Source of the DNA: Metopolophium dirhodum
Lineage: Eukaryota > Arthropoda > Insecta > Hemiptera > Aphididae
Direction of reading: 5' to 3'
Assembly (NCBI RefSeq): GCF_019925205.1
Contig: NC_083564.1
Location: forward strand, 32,774,447 to 32,838,446
DNA length: 64,000 nt
In this document: positions 37,151 through 48,093 of the stretch, in pieces
How the letters are laid out: every line of letters begins with the position of its first letter
Numbering within the stretch: the stretch's first letter is position 1
Made by a program: the position numbers and the translations under genes
The notes under the pieces: model-generated
Databases searched by the model: none
Told to the model about the DNA's origin: nothing
Seen by the model: only the letters and a program-made list of their open reading frames with translations

Positions 37151-39276
37151 GCGACAACGATAGTCGGATGCACTAAAAAATAAGACCCTCGATCGTTGAA
37201 CATCGTATATTATAAAACGAAACTTCGTCATATATTATTCTGGTTAGGTTAGGTCAATAATTGATTCTGTTCCAAATCAATATAACTTACTATTAAGACA
37301 TAACACGATAGCAATTAATATAATAAGTAAGTATCAACAATAGCTAAATAGTATAGGTAAAGTTTAACAATATTATATAGTTTAATGTTGAAAAATGTAA
37401 AATTCAACAATATCATGACAAACAATTTCCAATTTTAGTATAGTAACAAAGTTAAAAGTTAAAAGTTTTGAGTAGGTTAAAAAAACACACACACGTCTGA
37501 ACAGAAAGTTCTAATACTTCGTTGACGTGTGAAGGAAAATGTACGAAAATGTTCACCAAAAGTGTAAAACGCGTTTTTGATATTTCATGATATTTGTATT
37601 GCATATAAATTAAATTTTTGCCGTTATTATAAATACAATATAATATAATAAACTACATTACTACGGACCTTGGAAAGATTTCATCGAAAAATATCGTTTT
37701 TTACGTCACTAGAGATGAGAAGTAGCAATCATTTGTTGTCTTTGTAAATCCGACGAAATAATAAACAAAAATTTGATTCGATTGTGGTTTTCCTGTATTT
37801 ACTTCTGATGGTCGATACGCGTACTATAAGTGCAATTATTTGTCTAAATCGAATTTGTATACATTTAGGTTTAACGGAAACACGTATTTTTTTTATAAAC
37901 TATACAAGTACGGGTTGTATGATCTTAATAATAGTTGTTAAATTCACGAATAAACAATGAAATCCGTCAAAATATTATTATTAACTATTATGTACATATA
38001 AATATGGGGTTACATAATAGGAACAACGATTTATCTAATTACGGAGAGAACATACAGTTATATTATAATTTCTCACAGTTACATAATTTATAGGTAGGTT
38101 AGGTAGATAGGTAGAGGTACCATTTATAATTAGTAATGAAATATCACTGTAAAGTTGTGTGTGCATAAAAGGAACGAAATTAAATTCCAGAGATAAGCTA
38201 AAGTAGAAATTTAGCTTACTATAACATGTGTGAATACATAATTTATCTCAATGTAATTTTGTGCCGACATTTTAATGTAAATACCTATTTATAATTATTA
38301 TCCTTAAATACCTTAAAGCACTAATAGCCTCTTGGTCTAACTTTTTTTTTTTGTGTAGTATGGTGTCACCAGCTAGAGTTTACGAATCATGCGAATTATG
38401 CATCGATATAAACCTTCATATTGTTTAGCGACAATATTACTAGGGGTATGGAAAAGTCACTACAATGATATTTGATAAGTAGGTATCTATGCCGTAGTTT
38501 CCAGATAATAATTTCGTCAATTAAAATCAATGTCCTACTGAATATTAAATTGGATTTAATCATTACAATTTACAGTACAATATTCATGTATACCCATAAA
38601 TCTATATACGTTTATGTTTGTTATTAAATAATAAATATATTTATTTATTCATATAAAATTATTTGAGTAACTTCTTATATCTAATAACTAATAAGGGTTA
38701 ATCGTGTATTCGTGTGTCGTGATGACAGCTGCGCAGACCAGTGGAGAAATATGTGTACTGTAAGATGTTCTACGAGGCAATTTTTGTATAAACCGTTGAT
38801 ATATTAACTTGTTTAATATTAATGATTCAATGTAGTGAGAATTTGGTATACTTATCTCCAGATATCATGGTCTGTACTCTGTACCTTAGATCATGTCGTA
38901 GAAATAGAACGTGTTAAGTGATTACATTTACATATACATTTTACAATTTGTTTTAAATAAATTCAGGTCATTATACAAAATATAATAAATATTAATTCAC
39001 ACCATAAAAACTTTTGAAATGTATCAAAGTATTCAATCATAAATTACACATCATCATTACACTATTTACACCCACAATTGAGGGTACTGGTTAAATTTTT
39101 TTTTTTAATTTTCAGGAGACACAGAAACCTTTTTAAGATATTTGTTAATGAACCAAAAATGAAAAAAGGAGTATCATTATTTTTTCAAGACTAAGTTATA
39201 GAAATTCAAACCATTTCCTGTGGTACCCCTTCTATATTCATGATAATAGTTTTAGAACAATGCAGTTTTATCACAT
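37151..39276. other. AT-rich non-coding DNA
   Basis: No gene supported. Two TTAGG-like words adjoin at about 37240 (ggttaggttagg), too few to be telomeric repeat. Confidence 0.4.
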
Positions 39277-39420
39277 TTTAGATTCTGAGTGTAGCATGTA
39301 TTTATTTTACAATGATGTGTTTTCACTTTTATTTTGGTGTCTGAAGACAATTTTTATAGTGCAGAAACTACACCTAAAATATATTAAAGATTTAATTAGT
39401 TATTGATGAGGTACACTCGA
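39277..39420 (+). repeat. fragment of the 33303-34718 repeat
   Basis: ttttagattctgag, atgtatttattttac and atgatgtgttttc match, in order, the reverse complement of the right end of the 1.4-kb repeat. The fragment is strongly diverged. It lies just upstream of the DMAC2L-like pseudogene. Confidence 0.55.
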
Positions 39421-39670
39421 AAATCTACTGTATAGCAGAGTGGTACCAACACTTGCCCACTTTTTTTCAATACATTATTATTCAATTGTTAGAAGGATTC
39501 GTTTCTCTTGTTTTTGTATTTGTCTATCATCAAACACAGACTTATGTCTTATACATTTACACCTGTAATTATTGTCACTCGTCTCTGACATATAATTATA
39601 ATTCTTAAGTGCAATAGACCTAACATTGTATTGTTTTGCGTAATTGTGTTGGTTTTGAGATAATGAGATC

Positions 39671-41019
39671 ATGATGTTAGAAACTTTACAAGCTCATTTT
39701 TGTAGAAAAACTACAGTTGGAATGAATACACGTTGCTTATGGCAATGGATTGATCACACATTCAACCGGTACGTGCTTTTACAATAATTAAATGACTAGG
39801 ATTAAGTATTAAAGTGCATTATAGCTTTATTTGTATTGTTATTTTATATGAAAAAAAGTTTGGATGATGATCGTAAATTGGCCCTAACTTGGCATATGTC
39901 AAATGGATCATGAAAAATGGGGCACAAGTCAGATGGAAAGGTCGTGAGGAATATGTCCGACGTTATGATTGCCTGCCCAACACAACACCAGTTCACCGTG
40001 GACAGTTTCTAATACAGAAAGTTTACGCTGGAAAAGAAGCTTCAAAAGTTCAATCTCACATTTAAGGTTTAGTTATTTTAGTATGTTTCTCGATATGTGT
40101 AATAAATCATAACAATATTTTATTTTTGGATGATATTGATAACTACTAAAATGTTAATTTTACAGAAAACTGTAAACATATTTCTGAAGTGGAATTTGAT
40201 GGATGTAACTCAATTAATAATAAAGCATTAATTGAACTTAATACATTGAAAGATTACTTGACAAAAATGTTGAGACTTATCTAGATAATTTTTTTAGTTA
40301 TCTTTTATCTTATCTAGATAAATAGTTGCATTTTATATAAATAATTATCTAAGATAAAAATTTATCCATCTAGATAAATCGTCTCTAAACAATAAAATGA
40401 AATACACTTTTTACTGTCAATTTATTTTTTTTTAAATAGTTTTTTCTTGATATTTATACCTAATTTTTAAAATGTTTTTTTAATTATACCTTAGTTATTG
40501 ATTAATAATAATGTTCACTGCTAACATTAATTTAAACATATAGCCGGTGTTTATATAACATTGAAGTCCTAAATAGTATCTAAGCTGTACTCTCAAAAGT
40601 TAGACTTTATAGTAGATATTAAAAAAAAAGAGAAAAATGTATTATCTTTAATTTTTATCTATATAGATTTGAATTTAGTTATCTTTTATATCTTTATCTA
40701 AATATATTTTTATCATATTATCTTTATCTTTATCTTTATCTAGATAAAAAAGTACTTATCTAATCCCAACACTAGTTGACAATAGCTTGAAAATTAATAA
40801 CTGTGCAAATGTTTCTGACCAAGGAATAATATTATTGAAACATCTTCAGTAGGGATAAGATTAAAATGTATTTAATAAAATTTATATTGATTCATAATTT
40901 TATTTTACAGGGCATTAAGACATTTGGAGTTGAAAAATATAAAATTGTTTAGTGACTCTGAAAAAAACGATTGGTTTTCTGAAAACAAAGTTGCCAGAAT
41001 GCAACATAGAATACTATAA
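39671..41019 (+). pseudogene. ATP synthase subunit s / DMAC2L-like pseudogene, four exons
   Basis: This is a relic of the nuclear gene for the mitochondrial leucine-rich-repeat protein ATP5S/DMAC2L (coupling factor B; linked to ATP synthase and to respiratory-complex assembly). Exon 1 (39671-39768) has an ATG and LWQWIDHTFNR, the family's W-x-W-[LI]-N-x-x-F-N pattern, then a CG|GTACGT donor. Exon 2 (39859-40066) gives LDDDR, GPNLAYVKWIMKNGAQVRW and YDCLP, matching the family's GPDRA-EWLLR-GA-VR-Y--LP. Exon 3 (40166-40848) gives CKHISEVEFDGC and LKINNCANVSDQGIILLKHL, two LRR units. Exon 4 (40911-41019) gives LRHLELKNIKLFSDSE and ends at TAA, with AATAAA at 41018. Introns are kept, so it is not a retrocopy. 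Breaks: a missing base at about 39875-39877, a TAA at 40063-40065, a MITE in exon 3 at 40265-40774, and a further phase problem at that insertion. Identity is firm; inactivity is very likely. Confidence 0.85.
40265..40774 (+). mobile_element. hAT-like MITE inside exon 3 of the pseudogene
   Basis: A 510-bp element. The left end reads AAATGTTGAGACTTAT and the reverse complement of the right TAGTGTTGGGATTAGAT. The flanks cttgacaa (40257-40264) and gttgacaa (40775-40782) form an 8-bp target duplication with one mismatch. Its interior is built of TTATCTAGATAA and (TTATCT)n words. Removing it restores continuity with the inverted copy at 41.07 kb, which lacks the insertion. Translation reading into it meets a TAG within eight codons. 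Confidence 0.88.
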
Positions 41020-41254
41020 TAAATGATGATAATAAAATTCTGTGTCCACAATAATATCAATAATATATAATCATTAAGATAACATTTACACAGTCATTAG
41101 TTTTAAAAATGTTAAAGCAATTTTTAAAGTTTAATTAATGCTTCATTAATTGGTTACATCCAGTAAATTCCACTTTGGAAATATTACAGGTATTGAGAAA
41201 CCTACTAAAATAACTGAATTAAATATTATGTGAGGTCGAAGCTTATGTTCCAGC

Positions 41255-42131
41255 CAGTTCCGCATTAAGCTATGTTACCACCCCGGGGCAAATTAAAATA
41301 TGCCGCCCTTAAGAAAATTACAATTCAAAATTATTTTCACCACACTTTTAAATACAGTCTGTTGCGTATTAACGGGTAGGATATAAGTGCACTTACAATA
41401 CATTTACAAAGTACTCATATCTATATTATGTATCTATTTTAAATCGTTGGTTTTCGTGAGAAAAGTAAACATTGATAACAAAACAGCGCGTTTTTGGTCG
41501 GAGAATATAGAATCTAGTCTCTAATTTTTTTTTCACCATTTGTAGTTTTCTCATAAAATTATCAGGAGTTAGGCATTTACTTGTTTTGGCAATTATTCTT
41601 TTTGTTTCTGCGAATGGTAATTTACGTGAGTCTAACTTTGGAGGGTTTGCAAGTAGGAAGTTAATAAAATCTGAATCGAAGTTCCATTTTGCTGGGTAGG
41701 ATACAGGAATTTGTGATGCATGACAGTCAAAAAAAATCGTCAAACTGAAAATATGTTTGGAGATCTAACGGTGGAATACTGCAATGTGCTGAGTCACTGC
41801 TGACTGCTGAAGTGCCGAGATAAAATATAACGATTTACATGTACCGACTATTTTCGAGGAAAAAACATACAGGAATAATGAAAATAGTTTATACGATAAC
41901 AGTACAACTAGAACAAGTTCTTAATTCTTATCCGCCTTGTGGCATGCAGCGGTAGACTGCGGTTTTTTCGTGGTATTTATGAACGAAATAATATTTAGTA
42001 TAATTATACAGTCATACAAGAAAAATTATAATTATATTTATTTTATGTTGATCCTCAACAATTTGCCGCCCCATCAAAAATCATAAAATTTGCCGCTTCA
42101 AGGCAATTGTCCCCCGTTAAACACGACTGTG
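41255..42131 (-). mobile_element. 877-bp hAT remnant with target duplication
   Basis: The ends are diverged forms of a CAGGGCCGGATTAAG-type terminus: CAGTTCCGCATTAAGC on the left and, reverse-complemented on the right, CAGTCGTGTTTAACGGG. Subterminal CCCCGGGGCAA, TGCCGCCC and GGCAATTGTCCCCC words are typical of such elements. The 8-bp sequence gttccagc flanks it at 41247-41254 and 42132-42139, with two extra bases at the right junction. The insertion point is within exon 2 of the inverted DMAC2L-like copy. A transposase fragment is encoded on the minus strand inside it. Confidence 0.82.
41426..41743 (-). pseudogene. hAT transposase N-terminal fragment (ZMYM/TTF-type finger region)
   Basis: A 105-codon frame. 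After PAKWNFDSDFINFLLANPP it reads LETRFYILRPKTRCFVINVY, which follows the layout of the region around the TTF-type zinc finger in hAT transposases (a DPAKWP-like start, then R-x-WL-x-YS----FCF-C-LF). The finger cysteines are mostly lost, and no catalytic RNase-H-like domain or dimerisation tail follows within the 877-bp element. It is a decayed remnant. The assignment rests on motif resemblance and on the element's ends and target duplication. Confidence 0.5.
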
Positions 42132-42285
42132 GTTCCAGCATAAACTTGCTCTATTAGAAACTATTAAAATTGGATTGATGTGATTTTGGGCAAGTAATAA
42201 TACTATCCATATCCCTTACAACGTTTTCATATGATTTATGCCCCACTTTTAATGATCCTTTGGCACATGCCAAGTTATATCCAAT

Positions 42286-42400
42286 TTGTCCGATTCGAAA
42301 CTGTTGGAGCCTGGAGGTGACATTATGTTATATTAGGTAAGCAATAGTAATGGCTGATGAATTCTTTACAACTTGTTCATCTAACTTATGTGCCATTTTT
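42286..42400 (-). pseudogene. DMAC2L-like exon 2 fragment
   Basis: On the minus strand the words aaaatggcacataag, gttgtaaag and gcctggag (reverse) match exon 2 of the copy at 39671. With stops, the frame reads NGT*VR*TSCKEF then SHYYCLPN, matching NGAQVRWKGREEYV and the YDCLP motif. It lies directly upstream, in the same orientation, of the inverted copy at 41045-42285, so the two are tandem. It is closer in sequence to the + fragment at 42495 (shared taatataacataat and ccaacagtttc). Confidence 0.75.
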
Positions 42401-42494
42401 ATTGACTATTTAGTATATATTTAAGTCTAGTAAGGCTGGTAGATATATATTGGATGGATCAATATTAGAAACCAGTACCTTTTTTTGCATCAGT

Positions 42495-42685
42495 TAGATC
42501 TATTAGCCCTAACTTAACATGCCACTGGACAACTTTTGAAAAATGGTACACAGGTCAGATGGAAAAGTTGTAAAAAATCGTCAACCACTGAATTGGTTAC
42601 TTAATATAACATAATTTCACCACCAAGCACCAACAGTTTCTGATCTAACATTCTAACAAGTGTATGCTGGAAAAGATGATGGTAG
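42495..42685 (+). pseudogene. DMAC2L-like exon 2 fragment
   Basis: A plus-strand fragment: cctaacttaacatgcc, aaaatggtacacaggtcaga, gttgtaaaaa and tgtatgctggaaaaga. One frame reads NGTQVRWKSCK, the conserved GA-VRW region of the family. It faces the fragment at 42286-42400 as an inverted repeat around about 42450. An (AATA)n run at 42694-42714 follows. Confidence 0.75.
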
Positions 42686-42693
42686 TTGATTAA

Positions 42694-42714
42694 AATAAAT
42701 AAATAAATAAATAA
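42694..42714. repeat. (AATA)n microsatellite
   Basis: A short AAAT tetranucleotide run immediately after the last DMAC2L-like fragment. Confidence 0.9.
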
Positions 42715-44213
42715 TACTGCCAATGTTGACTGTTTTTAATTTTTATATATGTTAAATTATTTAGATTACTAATTATTAAAATTATTTTTGTGTGTTATGC
42801 AAAATAAAAACAAGTTGTAAACATTCTTTTATTTATTTTACCACTTATACAAAAATACAATGAAATATGCGTACTTACTACATATGTCTATGGCCTATTT
42901 AATTTGTTAATGTACTTACAGTTTTATTATTACAGTGTTTTTTTTTATGGACACGGCGAACCACATATGGGTTTAACAATTAAACCATTAAAATAATTGA
43001 ATTGGGGTTAATTAATAATGATAGTCAGTATCTCAACATAATATGATAAACATAAATATATATATATAACTACATTTGATTACATTACATTAGATCGCTT
43101 TAATATTTAGCTAATGCGCATACTTTAAATTAACTAATCATATAATACCTGTCGATAAAATCAATTAAGATTATCTTAAGTTTAAATGCTACAAAAATTT
43201 CCTTCTGTATAATTAAATACCATTAATATACTAAGACATTGGGTCTTCTTTAGATGTACTTATAGGAGCTGTATAATTTAAATTAAATATTTTTCCTTTG
43301 ACTACCTACATTTTTTTATATCCATCATTATTTATGTTCTATGTAAACCAAACGTTCTAATCGACCGAGTTTTTACTTACAAAAAAATCTACACATATTA
43401 TTATACTCTACCATTACGATAATGTATAATATAAATGACTAGGCATAGAATAAAGCACACATTATAAACGAGTATAATATATTATTGTAATATTATTTTC
43501 ATATTGATCAAATAATAAACTTACTCGTAATACTTATTAATAAATGTGTATAACATATACGTCTATTAGACTTCAGTATCTAAGTTGTATTTATTTTTAC
43601 CTGGATAGGTATACCACGAAACTTTTTTAGACATGTTTATTACTAATTTTAATTTGCTGCTATTGCAATTAATTAATAATTATCTTGTAATGGAGTAAAT
43701 AAGTACATATTAACAATAACTATCATCACTGTAGCATAATAAAATTCACAGTAAACTTGAGATAATTATATATTTTTGTCAAACTGGACTGTATATTATA
43801 ATATCTATATGCTGTTATTGTTCGAAGCCGAACGTAAAGTCGTAACTGCAATTCCCTCTTGTTTGTATTTTATTATACAATATATTTTAGAACTTGAGGT
43901 CTGGTGTACGTGATAAAACTATTTTTTTATAGAGAAATCAGTAAATCATAAATGTTTTTTACACATTTTATGTAGCTCGAATTATAAACCATAATCAATT
44001 ATTATAGTTTTACTTAGATTCATACACAGATGTACCTATTTAAATTATTTAAACCGATTTAAATGATTAAATATCAATTTACATGCACATAATATGTTGT
44101 ATAACGAACGTCGTGTTCATACTTCAAGTCTCTAAGTTGAAGCTGTTCGACAGTACATACTACATATTTTATAAAAATAAAAAATAAATGAGGCACTAGG
44201 GGACTGCCGCGGT
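42715..44213. other. AT-rich non-coding DNA
   Basis: No gene supported. A small GC-richer patch near 43825-43860 has no frame. Confidence 0.45.
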
Positions 44214-44544
44214 AAAGCTATTGCACAGCAATTTTGTAGCTATGTATCATGTAATTATAACTATTTATTTTTGTATGATATTAATTCAAGTCATACTTTT
44301 TGAGCGCGACGACCGAAAAGAAACCGACAAAAAAAATGTATTTTGATAATGGTAAATACACACTGTACGGAAATATTTTATTTGAGACTTTTTTTGCTTA
44401 GACAACTGGTTAGACTGTAAATAACAAAAAAAATTACATCGCGCATCTAATGGTCATGCTTTTTAGTTTTTCTAAAAAGCATTGTCAAAAAAATTGTTTT
44501 TCAGTCAACACGCCAGGCCCGCCATAAAAGCTATGCAATAGCTT
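44214..44544. mobile_element. inverted-repeat-flanked element with internal hairpin
   Basis: aagctattgcacagc (44215-44229) and the reverse complement of 44530-44544 (aagctattgcatagc) form an inverted pair with one mismatch, 300 bases apart. Near the right end, 44456-44482 forms a perfect 11-bp stem (ATGCTTTTTAG) with a TTTTT loop. There is no coding frame. It may be a non-autonomous element; I could not define a target duplication, so the outer borders are uncertain. Confidence 0.5.
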
Positions 44545-45280
44545 AAAACAAACAATAATCGTAAAATTATTTCGAACGAGTATTTTTAGTTTGATTACAT
44601 GTGTTAGTAGGTACCTAGGTACATTGTTTTAATCAATAATTATACAGTAAAAATGTATGATAATTTATTTTTTAAAAACCTAATAGGTGTGGTAGAATTT
44701 AGTCTCTCCATAGCTCTTCACCTAGACTTAAGTGTACGTAAAAGTGTTATATTATTATTTAAAATTTAAATACATCTCAGATAAATCATACCATTTGAAT
44801 TTTAAAAGAATTTCAGAGCGACGCACTCATGATTGGTGCTGACTCACATATCACGATATTTTGAATGAGTTTTTTAATAAACGTTGAAATTGAAAAGTTA
44901 TCTCTCTAATCTCTATAGTATCATTTGTATTCAATTTCCACCTACCCCAACAAATCAATTAAACTGTCTTAGAATATGTTTTTCGAAAAATAAACAAGGA
45001 CATATTATTTGCATCCTATAAAACATAAATATGCCCTTTAAAATATAATATATTGTTTATTTTATCGACATGGATGATCAAAATATATAATAATAAATAT
45101 TAATAGATCAATTATAATAATTTTATATACATTTATTTTAGTGGAGGATTATATTATATATCATTGGATATCATTGCGATTCCATACTTTCCTTTATTAT
45201 ATACGTATATCTGACTGACGACCGACGTCATTGTTTTGGGATGAAAGCCGCCTAGGAAAAGGTGTTTAATTAAGTGTCAG
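44545..45280. other. AT-rich non-coding DNA
   Basis: Nothing supportable in this stretch. Confidence 0.45.
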
Positions 45281-45395
45281 AGCGTCCGTTTCCTGGTTCC
45301 CATTCAGTGGCCTTAGTATTTTATAGTGCTTGTTCAGAAGGAATTGTAAAGGGAAAAGGTTTAGTTTGCTGGATCATTGATAAACGGCATCACCG
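45281..45395 (+). CDS. possible internal coding exon, unknown protein
   Basis: The segment is bounded by a possible acceptor (taagtgtcag, ending 45280) and a good donor (CACCG|GTGAGC). One frame is open throughout (37 codons), reading RPFPGSHSVALVFYSACSEG then IVKGKGLVCWIIDKRHH. It is GC-richer than the flanks. The acceptor lacks a strong pyrimidine tract. No neighbouring exon was found and no family is recognised. Confidence 0.2.
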
Positions 45396-47041
45396 GTGAG
45401 CGACGAGTGGTTATAATAAATTGAGCTAGTCGGGCTTAATTATTAAACGTCAACGACGCGTATGTACAATATGAGACTATATTATGCAGCCTATATAATA
45501 TAACTAGCTAATAAAAATTGAATACCTAGTCATCTGTCGTGATCTATCTCAGGGACCGATACAAAATCAATCGAATAAAATGAAATTGTTTGATTTATAA
45601 ATTTACATAATATTTTCGTTTCATTATAAACCGTATAGTATAATATTCAAATTTAAATAATACACAAATATGCATAAAATAATATACTGCAGTTAAATGT
45701 AAACAAATGACAAATTATAGTTGTGGAATGAATTGGAGATGAAGAAAATTTACATTATGTCTGGCGGAGTAACATTATAGATGACTCGACTATGTGAAAA
45801 GTGTACCTACATTAACCGTAGTAGTAAGTAGGTAAGTAAAAAAAAATGCTTACAAACGTGTCATAATAATAATAATGTGACGGTATTAGGGTCATTCTTT
45901 TGAAAATATGACGAAAAACGTATAACAATATACTGTATTGTTACTTTTATATTGTTATGAGGTATAAAACCTCGCCGTACTTTTTAAACATATTATATTG
46001 GATGTATATAGCGGCCTGCGGAAATCAGTATATATTATAAGAATGACAAAAAAAATTGTCCATTAATAAAATGTTTCCGTCGTCGAGAGGTTAGATTACA
46101 TCTTTGCCGGCGGTACGAGAAAAAATCGTTCAGTATTACGAGGATTCCGTTATTCGGAGGTGTTTATATAAATAAAGATTTTTCAGTATATTATAATATA
46201 TATATTATACGTATATTTATTATATTGTAAATATGTGTATAGGCATAGTGCACGTAGTTTTTGTATTGTTGTGGAATATTATATGAAATGAAGTCATTTT
46301 TCCTTACAAAGGTTGATAAAAATTTAAGTAAATAAATATATTATGTGAGAATGATCCAACATTACAGATAAGTAGGTGCACAATGCACATTCACGTACGC
46401 GTCGTTAAATATGATTGTAAAGAGCCATTCACCTCCATAAATATATAGGCCCGTTTTATCTGCAATGTTTACAGGTCGTATTTTCCGTCCTGAATCATAA
46501 ACTTTATCTTAATATTTTTGAGTATTAGAGTAACAAATTATTATATCAACATTTTATATCCCCATCGTTATTCGCCTAGTATATTATTATTATATGATAT
46601 ATTTATATATATGTGTGTATTAATTTTCATTACTTCTTTAATGCACTGAAGTTTATTGCAAATATTTGACGAAATACCATAATATCTAATATTATGTTCC
46701 TATAACGGTCAAATATTCTGAGTAAATAATTAAATTATTGCTAACGTATTGGATTAGTTTTTTAACGACCAAACAGTTTGACGTGTCCGAATTTATTATG
46801 ATTATTTTTGAAAGGCTTTAATAGTATATAATATCGTAATGTCGATAAAGGTTATCGTTACCTAGTTGCTTACTTGCGTTGAATAGATATGGGCGTATAT
46901 TGTATATTATATACCTACATATGTAATTAAAAACACTTGTGAATTGTCCCAAATATTTAATTTCTGAAAAAAACCTGAACTTGCAGATAAGTCGTAAAAT
47001 TAAAATACCTACATTCGAGATTGGCGATTTTAATCTTTAGG
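45396..47041. other. AT-rich non-coding DNA
   Basis: No gene supported. Confidence 0.45.
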
Positions 47042-47324
47042 TGTAACAGACTTGACAAAAAAAAATTCTAAAAAAATTCTAAAAAATAAACTACTTGACT
47101 TAGTTAAATGTTTTTACTATAAAAATTGTTCTTATAATCAGATTCACAAATTGGCCATTTTGAATACATCCAAAAAAATTTTAATCAAATATTAAATTTT
47201 TTATTTTCAGTTAAAAAATAAAAATAATTTTTTGTATGATATATGTGTAACGCAAGTGACTATAAATCATATGTAAAAAAAATTTTAATATTGATTAGAA
47301 CAAAAGTCAGTTCTATCCGTTACA
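47042..47324 (-). mobile_element. TGTAAC-ended repeat, compact copy
   Basis: A 283-bp repeat with TGTAACAGA on the left and TGTAACGGA as the reverse complement of the right. The reverse complement aligns with 53679-54176 and 25565-25880, sharing aatggccaatttgtgaatctg, ttataagaacaatttt and tatagtcacttgcg. No frame is present. The short inverted ends suggest a non-autonomous DNA element, superfamily unknown. Confidence 0.68.
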
Positions 47325-47923
47325 TCCTGTATTACCTAACCTATTGATTATTATATTAATATGAATTATTCAATTACTAAAACTTGAACAAAAAATACAT
47401 ATGAAACTTTAAACTTTCGAATGAACCCGGTATAAGGGAGTAAGAGACTCGGGGCCCCAAACAAAAAGTAGAGACTTAGGTTGATACAATAGACGTACTT
47501 TTATAAAATTATGTATCGACAACTCTTACGACGACGAGCAATACTCGCACATAAATATTGTATACTATTTAAACATATATTTGTTGTCACTAATAATTAG
47601 AAAATTAGAACACAATTTTCCCAATATAATATAGGTACGTGATATTTAAATTTTTAATATTATATAAATATAGAATATATACTTAAATGAACACCCAATT
47701 ATCAAACTTGGAATAACATGTTACTCGTTGACACATTTCAAGAACCTATAATAATATTAATATAATATTAATACCGTACCGATACTTCAGATGTATTTCA
47801 TAGATTATTTGTAATAGTATAAATTATGGCCTCACAATATAATGCATTATTTTATACAAAATATAAAATAATATAACATGCACATATAGCCGATGTTCAT
47901 TTTATTTTTTTATTTTTTGACAG

Positions 47924-48093
47924 TTTTTATCCCGGGGCTTCTCCGAAAAAATAGATTACTTTCAAATTGCTTACAAATCGTACATCAACTGATGAAAACA
48001 CTAGTAACAACTATATCGGTAGTTACTGGCGCTGAGTACAGTCCGAAAACGATTTGTTCGAAGGTCGCACAGTGTTCGATGGTCAAGTCTTAG
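47924..48093 (+). CDS. exon-like segment, unknown protein
   Basis: A very pyrimidine-rich acceptor (ttttttattttttgacag) precedes a GC-richer stretch. One frame reads FLSRGFSEKIDYFQIAYKSY and stops at 47990-47992; another stays open to 48093. The competing frames and the lack of neighbours make the call weak. Confidence 0.15.

Larger units (their letters stand above)
41045..42285 (-). pseudogene. inverted partial DMAC2L-like copy, split by a hAT element
   Basis: Read on the minus strand, 42285-42132 matches exon 2 of the copy at 39671 (aacttggcatgtgcc, tatgctgg). The match resumes after a transposon at 41254 (ataagcttcg), runs through a shortened intron 2 and into exon 3 (gtggaattt, gatgtaac, gcattaatt, actgtgtaaatgtt), and fades near 41045. 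It lacks exons 1 and 4. Reading frames are broken many times, for example a base lost where copy 1 has AAATGG. It therefore forms a large inverted pair with the + copy, with exon 4 of that copy near the centre. Confidence 0.82.

Noticed and set aside
37236..37252. TTAGG-like words, possible telomeric repeat
   Set aside because: Only two units; the background is rich in TAGGT words.
39671..41019. Interpreting the DMAC2L-like locus as an intact gene
   Set aside because: The frame is shifted near 39876, a TAA occurs at 40063-40065, and the MITE in exon 3 ends translation within eight codons.
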